Origin: Nectonema munidae
Taxonomy: Eukaryota > Nematomorpha > Nectonematoida > Nectonematidae
Assembly: GCA_030549495.1 (NCBI GenBank)
Contig: JAUIRK010000649.1
Span: 372,001-436,000, forward strand
Reading direction: 5' to 3'
DNA: 64,000 nt
Below the pieces are notes generated by a model, which was not told where the DNA came from, did no database searches, and saw only the letters and a program-made list of their open reading frames with translations. The translations under genes were made by a program, and so were the position numbers. Below are positions 10,861 through 23,400 of the stretch, in pieces (position 1 is the first letter of the stretch; every line of letters begins with the position of its first letter).

Positions 10861-11199
10861 ATGAGTTTAATCCACTTAAGTTTTCTTGCCTCCTCCCTCT
10901 TGTGTAGAATAAATTTATTGATAACAAGTTGGTCAGTCAAAAGAAGACTTTTATTTTATTTATAAATATTGACACTCATAGTCTATACTGAATGGAATAA
11001 TAAGAAGCAAAAACAGCTGACAACAAAGGTAACTATCATTGTATTACTAATCTAGTTTTACAGAAAATGAATATTATATGTATGCAACTTACAGTTTTCT
11101 TGTTTGACAGAAAAATACATATGCAACCTTAAAAAAATTTTTTTTTTTAAAATTTATTTAAACAAATAAATTTCTTTTTAAAATGTGTTCCATAACAAC

Positions 11200-11360
11200 A
11201 TGGTCGCTAATTACATCAAAAAGTGGACGTTGGTCGCGTTTAGCAGGTGACCGCTATTCACAGGGTGTGATGTGAGTAAACTTATTGGGAGGAGATATGT
11301 GTGACCGTTATGGGAGGTGGACGCTATTCAAAGGTAGTCGCTCAAACAGGTTTGACTGTA
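11200..11360. mobile_element. End of a DNA transposon (pogo/Tc1-like style)
   Basis: The right end, read inward from 11360, is TACAGTCAAACCTGTTTGAG, followed by paired GCGAC / GACCGCTATTC-type short repeats (GGTGGACGCTATTC, GGTGACCGCTATTC). TA at the boundary and paired 'gGTGxxCGCTAT' motifs are typical of non-autonomous pogo-like ends. It is inserted between the hAT end at 10.77 kb and the hAT coding remnant. No second end was found. Confidence 0.45.
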
Positions 11361-11362
11361 TA

Positions 11363-13155
11363 TTAATGAGAAGGTTGGTACTGTTTATCAGATAAAAAAA
11401 TTTCAAAACAGGGCACAATGTTTGATAAGCAACATCTCATGTCGGCATCAATCTTATTACGTGAACTTGTTTTTAAGCTCATCATGGCACAAAATCTTGT
11501 CTCGCAGCGATAAGTTGAAGGGGACTGTATTAAAAATTGCATTGCACGTTTCGAAAGAACAGGGTAAATAGTTTCCAATTTTGCCCAAAACTTTGCAAGT
11601 GATCGTTCGTTGAAATCAAGTTTAAGTTGAATGTTTTCTCGAATTTGGAGAAACTCAATCTTAGCAGAGATATCACTATTCTCAATTGCACTTTCGCTCA
11701 CTGAAAAAGGTCTAAATATCCAAGCATCATTAAAACGATTATTTATATTTGGAAAATATTCGTTAATAGCCTGGTTGACATGTGCAAGATGAGCTAATAT
11801 TTCATCACAATAAGTACATTCTTTTTAGGTTGAAGAACTTAGAAAAGAAGTCATTTGAGGAAAAAAGCTCATTTCATTATTTTTAATCTGATTTTGATAA
11901 AAATTGATTTTAGATTGAAAACCTGCTATTTTATCTAAAATAATATGAGAAAAGGAAAGATTTCCTTGGAGACAGGTACTTATTGAATTCATTTCAGTAA
12001 AAAAATCTGCAAGGTAGGCAACTTTGGATAGAAAAACTTCATCCTTCATTTTAATTAAAAAAACGTTTTCTTTAGATTTAGAAGACGACCCTGGTTCTAA
12101 TAATGTTAATAGCGGTTCTCGAAGGTGAAAAAATCTATTTAATACGTTACCTCTCTAGAGCCAACGCACTTCTGTGTGCAGAAGAAGAACTGAAAAATTC
12201 ATACCAATTTCTTAACACTTATTTTTAAAAATTCTCGAAGTTGTAGCATTTTTTCTAATATGATTTACAATCTTGACAACTAAATCCAAAACTTCTCGAA
12301 GAGATGGTGGAAGAGTTTTCATCGCTAAAGCATAGCGGTGAATTATGCAGTGAGTGAAAGAGATGTAGGGTGCGGTTTTTTTAACGAGAGCTTTAAACCC
12401 AGATTTATAGCCAATCATTGATGGAGCCCCGTCAATTACATACTCCAACAAGCGTTTTCCAGCTTAAACTATGTTTTGCTAAAAAGCTTTCAAGAATTTT
12501 GAAAACGTCTTCTCCACGAGCTGTGGTACTTAATGGCTCAGAAAACAAGTATTCTTCTTTTAAAGCTTGTTCTTTAAAATATCGAGCATAAACCAAAAGT
12601 TGGGAGCAAGATGAAACATCTGTTGAATCATCAAGTTGCAAAGAATAAAAAGAACTAGACTTCACTGCATTTACTGTTTGTATTAGTATATCTTCACTCA
12701 TATCAAAAATACGCTTTCTGATAGTGTCATTTGAAAGAGAAATTGATTATAATTCTTCTGCTTGTTTTTGCCCAAGAACAGATGAAACAGCTTCTAAGAT
12801 ACAAGGTTTTATCAATTCCTCACCAATAGTATGAGGTTTCTTAGCTTTTGCAATGTTCAATTCAATTTTAATAGATGCTTTTAGAGCGGCTTTACTTTGC
12901 ACAGCCAAGTGCCCAGTTGAATCTATCCGGCTTGCTCTTAAAGATGTTTCTTTTTGTTTAAAATAATTTAAACATTTACCAGCGTGTTGGGTATGAACTT
13001 TTTCTAAGTGTTGCTTCAATTTACATGGCCTCATACTTTCATGGCTTAAAACTTTACTACAAATAACACATTGGGGTTTACCAACTGAGTTTTGAATAAT
13101 ACTTGTAAAACCAAATTTGAGAAAAACTTCATTATATGTGCGTAGCAGACATTAA
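11363..13155 (-). pseudogene. hAT transposase pseudogene, ZBED5-like
   Basis: Four minus-strand open segments lie in order. 13090-12747 has a BED finger: CVIC...KLKQHLEKVH. 12701-12432 has LQLDDSTDVSSCSQLLVYAR with the first catalytic Asp. 12451-12212 has VIDGAPSMIGYKSGF, then CIIHRYALAMK. 11825-12049 is a helical region. 11701-11363 is the hAT dimerisation region with LSKRAMQFLIQSPSTYRCE, ending in KQYQPSH. The order and the exact PSH ending match the ZBED5-type hAT proteins. Frame changes and stops between segments make it non-functional. The GHF-like gap near 12440 and the stop near 11825 are the main lesions. Its left terminal repeat is probably at 10774. Confidence 0.8.
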
Positions 13156-13622
13156 AACTGAGAAAAAATATAAGTGAAATTATTGCAACAATCAAACGCT
13201 TGAAAATACTACGTAACAAATTTATGAAAAAACTTCAAAGTATACTCTTTTTTCTTTTATTATTATCATTGTTGTATGCATGTGCAATATGATTTCATTT
13301 CAAATGATATTAAATAACAATGATAAAACAATTATTTATGATTGATGTAATTTGATAAAGTCAAAATGGAAAGAATTCTAAGTTTGATTAACAGGATTTT
13401 AAAAGCATTTTCATTTAACATTAATTATAATTAACCAATACAAAGCTAAATTTATTTCATTAAATTAAAAATAAAATAAACCAAAAATAATTCTAATCAA
13501 AAGCGTGAGAGAATTTAGTTTTTTTGGGAAAACATAAATTTGATTGACAGCTTCTACATATTCTTACACCCTATTCGCAAAACTGAATGCAAAAAGTAAT
13601 ACTTTTTTTAAAGTTTTTCCTT
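13156..13622. other. Intergenic, AT-rich
   Basis: Nothing recognised between the hAT pseudogene and the 3' end of the receptor gene. Confidence 0.4.
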
Positions 13623-13628
13623 TTTATT
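13623..13628 (-). promoter_or_regulatory. Candidate poly(A) signal of the receptor gene
   Basis: AATAAA on the minus strand lies about 130 bases past the stop codon of the 7TM receptor gene, a normal 3' UTR distance. Confidence 0.4.
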
Positions 13629-13754
13629 AAAACGAAATTACAAACATATATTCACTGTTGACAAAAACACACAATCAGTTTCACATTTAAAAATGCGACA
13701 TGGAAAGAGAGGATGTGAAATTTAGCTTCGCAGAATTAGATTAATCGTGTGATA

Positions 13755-14705
13755 TCAACTGTAGCGGTGTGGATTTCTGTAACTACTATCCTCTATTAAT
13801 TCGAGACGAGAGCAAAAGAAGAATGTGATTTTTTTCACTTTATCCAAGAAATTTGTGGAAAGAACGGCAAAGATGATTGGATCCGTTAAACGAGTGCATT
13901 CGAACCACACAATAGAGAGAGTGTACGGCCAAGCACTCTTCTCCATCCTGAGTATTGTTAGAACTGCGATCGGCAGGTAAAATATGATCAAGTTGGCGTT
14001 CACTAGCACGGTTTGTAGGTAGTGGTGATATTTTTGCAGTACGTTTCTGGAAGAGATGCGATTATGCTTGATTGAGAAGAATCTCTGCTGCGCCAAAATG
14101 AACGGCATCATCACAACATTGAGTGAGAGAGGTATGAGGACGATGAAAAGAGTGAAAAAAATTTCTCTTGTTTTTCCGAGATCAAAGAGACAACAGAAAA
14201 AAGATAAATCGAAAACTTCATCTTCCTGGCTGAATAAGATGGCTATTGTGATGGCATTGAAGAGAAGGATGAGGAACATGATGATTTTGACCGGACGGCA
14301 GCCAAAAAACTTATTGAATTGTAGTGGTCTTATGTAGAGCATTAGGTGCATGAAGCAAAGCAGCACAATCGCATATGCTAGATAGCCAATGAGAATGCCA
14401 TATAGAGCGGGAAAGAATAAGCTAAAAAGTGGCTTATGGAAAAGGGGAGCGCCTAACAGACGTTCCAAGCGGAAAATGGACAAAAGAACGCATCGCATCA
14501 ACTGAATGAGAGATATTGACGCCACAACCAAAATCCGGGGACACCACAGCTTCGAATAAGTCGCAATCACATACAAAACAAAAAGGTTAACGAGGGCACC
14601 GAAGAAGCTCACTACCAAATCCAGCACTGTTATAAAGAAGAATGGAAACTCGGTGTAGATCATTAAGAATGAGCCTTGTTCGCATATAAAGGAGGCGTGA
14701 AGCAT
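13755..14705 (-). CDS. Divergent seven-transmembrane receptor (rhodopsin-like fold), intronless
   Basis: A 316-codon uninterrupted frame with seven hydrophobic segments at about residues 21-50, 57-78, 98-125, 137-158, 182-207, 228-252 and 263-284. TM1 holds G-A-L-V-N40, the class A Asn. TM5 has a central Pro192. TM6 has F-Y-L-P245 (class A usually CWxP). TM7 has T-D275-P-I-I-F, a variant of NPxxY. The TM3 end reads MLYIRPLQF, so the DRY acid-arginine pair is changed to Tyr-Ile-Arg. There is a CC pair in the second extracellular loop (171-172), but no Cys at the top of TM3, so the usual disulfide is not evident. Ligand and G-protein coupling cannot be stated. Lack of introns and a single start (M1; M15 possible) suggest a lineage-expanded orphan receptor or a retrogene. 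Codon choice is less AT-skewed than the surroundings, supporting a real gene. Confidence 0.8.
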   Translation of the reverse strand: MLHASFICEQGSFLMIYTEFPFFFITVLDLVVSFFGALVNLFVLYVIATYSKLWCPRILVVASISLIQLMRCVLLSIFRLERLLGAPLFHKPLFSLFFPALYGILIGYLAYAIVLLCFMHLMLYIRPLQFNKFFGCRPVKIIMFLILLFNAITIAILFSQEDEVFDLSFFCCLFDLGKTREIFFTLFIVLIPLSLNVVMMPFILAQQRFFSIKHNRISSRNVLQKYHHYLQTVLVNANLIIFYLPIAVLTILRMEKSAWPYTLSIVWFECTRLTDPIIFAVLSTNFLDKVKKITFFFCSRLELIEDSSYRNPHRYS

Positions 14706-14822
14706 CCAACATCCATGACTAGTCTGTACGTGTGTGTTGGATCCATTAATTATTCATTAAGTGAGGATTCATAAATTGAAAGGAGTCCTAAATTATTAAA
14801 GTGATGATAAGAGAGAAATGGT

Positions 14823-15008
14823 CTATTCCTCGGTGTCTTTATCAACAGAAGTGCGAAGATTTGGTCGCAGTAGCTTAAAAGCGCTAATCAATAACAATAT
14901 CAACAACTGCGTGATACTTAGGCATAAACGAAAATCAGAGCACGCTATTTCAAAAACTTTATCTGAGGGAGTGAGGCAATATTTTAATAGAGTATCAAAC
15001 GACTCCAT
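14823..15008 (-). CDS. Small hydrophobic ORF upstream of the receptor gene (doubtful)
   Basis: A 61-codon frame starts MESFDTLLKYCLTPSDKVFE and includes one strongly hydrophobic segment (LSITQLLILLLISAFKLL). The plus strand is also open here for 64 codons, so coding on either strand is uncertain. It is GC-richer than its surroundings. It could be a first exon of a membrane protein, a short peptide gene or noise. I do not recognise a family. Confidence 0.25.
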   Translation of the reverse strand: MESFDTLLKYCLTPSDKVFEIACSDFRLCLSITQLLILLLISAFKLLRPNLRTSVDKDTEE

Positions 15009-15269
15009 CTGAACTTTTCAATGCTAGCAAAATCATTAGTCCTTTTGCATTTCAAGAGGATTTCATCAAACCATGCAAAGTTCGGTGCAATTTTTCTGTT
15101 TTTTCAAAAGCAATCTCGTCTAATCGAAAAAAAAAAAAATATACAACTTAATTTCTTATAAGTGAATCAATGCAGCATAAATTCTTTTTGGATCGCCTAA
15201 AATTTTCAATAGAATCTCTGCTATTCAAGCCAGGTTTGTGAAATAGGAATAGAAATTTCAATTCCGACT

Positions 15270-15292
15270 CCCCCCCCCCCACACACACACAC
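15270..15292. repeat. Poly-C tract followed by (CA)n
   Basis: Eleven consecutive C residues pass directly into six CA-type dinucleotides. This is a short simple repeat within non-coding sequence. Confidence 0.9.
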
Positions 15293-15615
15293 TCCAACGG
15301 TTTGAATAACAAAAACAAGCGTTAGATCATTTTCATAGTGCACTTTTGCCAAATGAAGGACTTATATCGCATTTAATAGAAAGAAGTACCCAAGTTGAAA
15401 ATAAGGAAACACCTTAAGTAAAAAAAGTATGAAAAAAATAGAGACGGTATAAATTTTCCTAGCTAGAGCCAACAATTAATACACACAGGACAGTGGTAAA
15501 GCACAAATAAATAAAAATATTCCATAAACCTCCGTGCGCAGTGAATCACCTAATACCCTAATTTGACTATCCCACATCTACACCTCTTTTCCGTTTGCAC
15601 ATCAATTCAATTATA

Positions 15616-18454
<2,839 letters not shown>

Positions 18455-18703
18455 TTGAAAATCCCGTTCTTTCTCACCAATAGGAAGCAAGATAAAGTGA
18501 GTGGCAGCAGTTGCCATACCCGTAGTGATGCTTATCTTGCCTACAACGTTATGAATATACAATCGTCATCATCATCATTAACTCAACGCCCTGTGAAGGA
18601 CTGTCTTCATTTAACGAAGCCTCATCACATTCGTTTTGTTTCTCCTGATTCTCAGAAGTTGAGAATTTTTGAGATTCTCTTGATGACATTTCAACTGTCT
18701 TGA
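18455..18703 (+). CDS. Possible coding segment, unrecognised
   Basis: An 82-codon frame rises sharply in GC compared with its flanks and has balanced amino-acid composition (for example PVKDCLHLTKPHHIRFVSP). A CAATAG acceptor-like site precedes the GC-rich part at about 18483, so it could be a terminal exon. No family is recognised and no partner exon was found, so a transposon relic or chance frame remains possible. Confidence 0.25.
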   Translation: MKIPFFLTNRKQDKVSGSSCHTRSDAYLAYNVMNIQSSSSSLTQRPVKDCLHLTKPHHIRFVSPDSQKLRIFEILLMTFQLS

Positions 18704-18778
18704 AGTTGGTGTTAGTCGTGAGCATCCTCTAACTAGCTAGTAAGTTTTGATGATGACGTTTACTGGCCATAATTATAA

Positions 18779-18908
18779 CACTTTCGTGACCAGTGTATCA
18801 TATATGATACATAAACAATTTTACCTTCGTCTGCTTTTTCAAATAGTTTTGTATATGAATCTTCTGCTTTTTAATAAATATCGTCTGATTTTTCTGGTCA
18901 CGAAAGGG
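18779..18908. mobile_element. piggyBac-type MITE (copy 1) with subterminal palindrome
   Basis: The right end is CTGGTCACGAAAGGG followed by TTAA. The left end is CACTTTCGTGACCAG preceded by ATAA (a decayed TTAA). Immediately inside the left repeat lies the perfect 18-bp palindrome TGTATCATATATGATACA (18794-18811). TTAA targets with CCC-starting inverted repeats are the hallmark of piggyBac elements. At 130 bp it has no coding capacity. It shares interior words with the MITE at 31077-31194 (AATCTTCTGCTTT, ATATCGTCTGATT, TTCTGG). Confidence 0.75.
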
Positions 18909-19135
18909 TTAAGTTAGCATTGGGATGTCCAATGAATTTCAAGTGATTGTGATATACTCATCATAAATTGGGAGACTCAATAGGGAAATTTATGATGCTT
19001 AAATACGTGAACATCCTGTCTTTGACTCAGTTTACTGATGGTGGAATCGAAGAAAACTCCCGATTTCAAATTCAATTATAACATTTTGAAAAATATAAAA
19101 TGTTAATTTTCGCTATACCACTGTTTGTAGAATTA

Positions 19136-19467
19136 AGTAGAACCTCGTTAAGGCGGACTACATGGGGGAGAAAGGTGTCCGACTATGCAGATTGCTCGAC
19201 ATAACATACGGTCTATTTATATATATGGTAGAAAAAAATATTTCAAATTGGACGAATTTATAGCCACAATAAGCTTTGGAATAACGTCAAAATTTAGAAT
19301 GACCACGAACTCTACCTATCGAGCAAAAAAAATAAATGGCTGCTTGTAAGTCAAAGCAAAATTAAAAAAGTCAATGAAAATGACCCGTTGTAAGCCTATG
19401 AGGGCAAACATTTGTATTTTCGCTCGCGGTCCGACTTATCCGATATCCGAGTTATCAGGGTCTACTG
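19136..19467. mobile_element. pogo-like MITE
   Basis: The left end (TA)AGTAGAACCTCGTTAAGG and the reverse-complemented right end (TA)CAGTAGACCCTGATAACT are imperfect inverted repeats flanked by TA. Each is followed by CGGAC/CGGAT motifs repeated inward (GTCCGACTAT, GTCCGACTTATCC). About 330 bp, non-coding. Confidence 0.6.
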
Positions 19468-19492
19468 TATTTCAGTGTATGGGTGTCTAATG

Positions 19493-19795
19493 TCAATATG
19501 TATGTATTCTTATGTTTGTATGAATGTGTATGTATTTTTTGTGTCAAATGTGTATTAAAACAAAAAATAGGAAAGTTTGTGTCAAGAATGTCAAAAATGT
19601 ATATGCAAATGTATGTATGTATGTATGTATGTATGTATGTATGATTGCTATAACACTAAACCTAATCTCAACCCTAACACCAACGCTAATTCTACACTGA
19701 TCCCAACCACGACAATAACTTTCTAAAATTTTACACATGGCCCATTTTGAAATTAGTTGAGCACTTGTCAATCAACTATTATGCAAATCGAGGAA
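19493..19795 (+). repeat. Interspersed repeat with (ATGT)n and TAACACTAAACC-type core
   Basis: It contains a GTAT-rich head, eight ATGT units (about 19611-19642), a stretch of loosely repeating C-T-A-A words (ACCCTAACACC, AACGCTAATTC) and a tail GCACTTGTCAATCAACTATT. The same parts recur in opposite orientation at 61480-61745. The identity of the family is unknown; it is not a telomere repeat because the units are irregular. Confidence 0.65.
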
Positions 19796-20183
19796 CAAAT
19801 TTGAATATTCAAAATTTTAGAAAAATACATTTTATAGCAAAGTTAAGTATTATTAGTTATTTTGGTTTGTGAAAAAAAGATGGATCTTCGAGACTTACGG
19901 ATTTTTACCATATGGTATAATCTGTTCTTAAAAACATGGTGGGTGTTTAGGTTGACGGATAAAATCGAAGTATGGATTTTCGTGGCTTGACTAAACAACA
20001 TTTTGAATGTTGGACTGCCATTTTAAAGGATGGAGCAGTGAAAAAGTTTCATAATTTATTTCAATTGTAATAAAATAATTAAAAATTGGTTGAATGAAAA
20101 GGATCAGTTATGGAAAGTTCATAATTTTTCTCAAGGTCGGAAAAGTAAGAGTGAACTTTTGCATTGAAATAGGAATTAAAGAA

Positions 20184-20406
20184 ATGTCTAAAGCGTTGGT
20201 AGCTCTTTCGCTTGCTCTCTTAATTCCGGCCATCATCCTCATCTTGACCGGCTTTTCAACGAATAATTGGGTTGAAAAAAAGGTCAACAGAGCAACGCTT
20301 GGAACCGTTTATCCGAATCAAGCAAATTCGAACACCCGCCTCCTAGCAGATCACAATTCCGGCCTCTTTCATCGATGCTACAACAGAAATGCCCCTCTTC
20401 CCACAG
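20184..20406 (+). CDS. Tetraspan gene exon 1 (start, TM1, first loop)
   Basis: Begins ATGTCTAAAGCG and encodes MSKALVALSLALLIPAIILI and the loop to PLPT-G. Ends CCACAG|GTAACA in phase 1. The 6 kb intron after it is the largest in the gene. Confidence 0.8.
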
Positions 20407-23400
20407 GTAACACTTTTTAAAAAAAAAAACTATCCTTAATAATCGAGAAAAGTTTTTTTAAAATTCGTTCGGATAGTGAAAATGAGATGTAAAGTCTGAA
20501 TTAAAACGATATCATTTAAGTTTGTGCAAACGGTGTATGCGATCCAACATACCACATGAATTTCTGATGGATCTATTTTCAAAATTGTTGAATTAAAATC
20601 TGGAATTCCATTTAGCAAGCTGTATGAAATATTTTATAGAATAAATTGAGAAAAGTAATAACATATTTAATAAATAAAAATGAATATTTCAAGGAAAGAA
20701 AAATAAATGTTATAAAATTTTTTATAAATTATAATAAAGGTCATTGGAAATAGTTTGAACAAAATGACAGTTGTTGAGGACAAATACGTTTCACATTGTC
20801 ACTCCCCGATATTTTTTTTTATGAAATAAAGAATTTTTTGAAAAAAAAATTTTTTCACCAGAATTATTCCAATTATGAGATTTCACCTGAAACCCATCTA
20901 AACATTCTAAAGAAGCGTTCAAGTTCTGGAATTATGAAGGATTCGGTTATATGAAGTCTATGAATTTAAAAAACTTGAAAAAACGAACAAATTTATTCAA
21001 ACTATCCCAGATTTTGGCAACTCAAAACAGAATTAAGGAAGGCTGTCTTTATCTCTATGTGTGTAATAAAATAGGGAATTCTTAATACATTCATATCATA
21101 AATATAAGTTTTAAATGAAGTACTATATATGATTTGTATTAAAAATAAGTAGCACATATGGTAGGTTCACTACTTTGTATCGAAAAACATATGTGTAAGT
21201 TGTGTATATATATAATTGAATAAAAGGTGCAAATGCTTTCGAAAACAACAGTTTAATATTTTTGATTTTTTTTTTTTAATTTATTGAACAAAATGGTAGA
21301 ATATTAACCTGTAAGTATTAATTTTATAATTTGTAAAAATTAATAATTGTATTTTTTTATTTATATATAAAAAATTAATTATATTTTAGTTATTAAAATG
21401 TCGTGAAAAGGTTTTCGAAAAGAAGAACTTATTCGTATAAATATTTTTATTTTTATAAAAATTTTTTTTATATTTAATAATTTTTAATTTTTAATTTGAT
21501 CCTTTATGCATAAAATATCATTTCAATAAATATGAAACAAAGCGGTATAGCTGAATTGTTTGCAATACTTTGAATTAATATTTATTCAAATTTATACCCT
21601 ATAAGAGCTGAGCAAAAATCATCGATCAATATCAAAAATTGATATAAAAAAATGTTCCAAAATTATTTGAATCTCAATTTCTACACCGCCGCACAAATAA
21701 TGTAGGGAAATAATTTATTCAGGAATATTTCAATAGATGTAACAGATACAATAAGCTAAAAAACTAGCTTTGAATACTTAGGTTCTTCAATCAAAAAAAA
21801 GAATATCATGAAGTAAGTATATCTAATAGTTATTTTCTACGATGAAACAAAATGAATCTTTGTTATTATGGACGCAAATATGTTGAAAGTCAGAGAAGAT
21901 TGAAGTGCGACGAAAGTAACATAAAAAAGAATTGAAAAGGAAAGAACACGTTTGCTATAAAACATAAATATTTTGATGGTATAAGGAAACTGTTTTAAAA
22001 TTGAGGCAATGCTATTATATTTTTGAAATATATTTTACTTCCAAAGATGAAGATGAGGGATATTTTTCAACATGATGTTAAATCTTATTTTAGTTCGCAA
22101 TAATCAATCAATGTTTTCGAGGATTTGCAGCAATTAATCCCTAATCTTAAAATCATGGAACAGATGTGTGTGGAACGGTAAAGAAAAGTTCATTTAAAAA
22201 ATGCCAAATAATCTTGAAGAACTATGGCAAAATTCGAAGCTGAAAATAGAATTGATTACAGATCAATACATAAGGAATCTTAAAATGATTCTCTTCCAAG
22301 AAGAATATCAATTATATTCAGACTAGAAGAATGGAAAGAAAAAAATTAAAAATCAAATAAACAATTTTTAATTGAATATTTTGTTTGAAAACATAAGTAA
22401 TTTTGGAAACTTTTTTATATTAAAAAAATATTTAATATTTATTTCTGTTTTGTATCAATATTTTCATATGAATCAAATGACCGAAATCTTTTGTCCTCTC
22501 TTTTTTCAAATATCTTCAGCAATTTTTTTCCTAAAAATTGAATTTTTTTAAGGATAAAAAGAGATTTTTTTTAAATTTCCATCAATAACTTTAAAATAAA
22601 GTTATTTTTTTAAAGATTTACTTCTAAGTGAGGAGTCTAAACTATTGACAAGCAGTATTTACAAGTACATAAAGAAAGTAGAACAAAAATGGAATCTCCG
22701 GTATAGAACGAATAACCTGTTTTGCGATTATGCCAATGTGTCGAAAACCAACAATACCAAATTTTATAGCAACAAACATTTAAAAATTAATACATCTTAT
22801 ACATTACAAAAAATGGAAAATTTACAAATTGAATAATTTATTTTTAACAAATGTAAAAAAAAAATTAGATAAAAAATTACAATAAAAAATTTTTTCCAAT
22901 TTTTTTATTATAAATCTACTTCGTTTATCCGGACTTCATTAATCTGAAATCGTGTACAAATAAATTTCTTTTTTTCAAGTTTTTCCTTCTCGCTTTCCCT
23001 TCAATTTTTTTTCCATCAATTCCATTATCTAAACACTTTTTAAATGTTCTGTTCGGATAAACGAGTTTTAATGTCTAAAAATTTGAAATTGTGGTGCTTT
23101 ATATGTTTTTTTAAAAAAATTGACTCAAATTTTACCATGCTTCGAAATCTAAATCTCAGCTAAAGGATATATCATATGAAAAAAGTCTTCATTTTTGCAT
23201 TTTTCAGATTTTTAGCTTTTGTTCTTACTTAGTTTTTTTTAGAAAACTCGATTTTTAAGACAATACAAAATTTTATATAAAATATTAAAATTAATTCTTT
23301 GTTAGAGAAAAACAAATTGATCTCCATTATATAGACTTGGATTGAAAAGCGAGCTAAAAAAATTATGTTTCTTTGTAATTGACAGTTTTCCATTATATCA

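Noticed and set aside
10707-10940. 77-codon minus frame with two KGGH blocks
   Set aside because: It is the translated repeat of a hAT terminal sequence (GTGACCCCCTTT twice), not a gene.
19660-19700. Telomere-like (CCCTAA)n
   Set aside because: Only isolated ACCCTAA words are present in an irregular context; there is no array.
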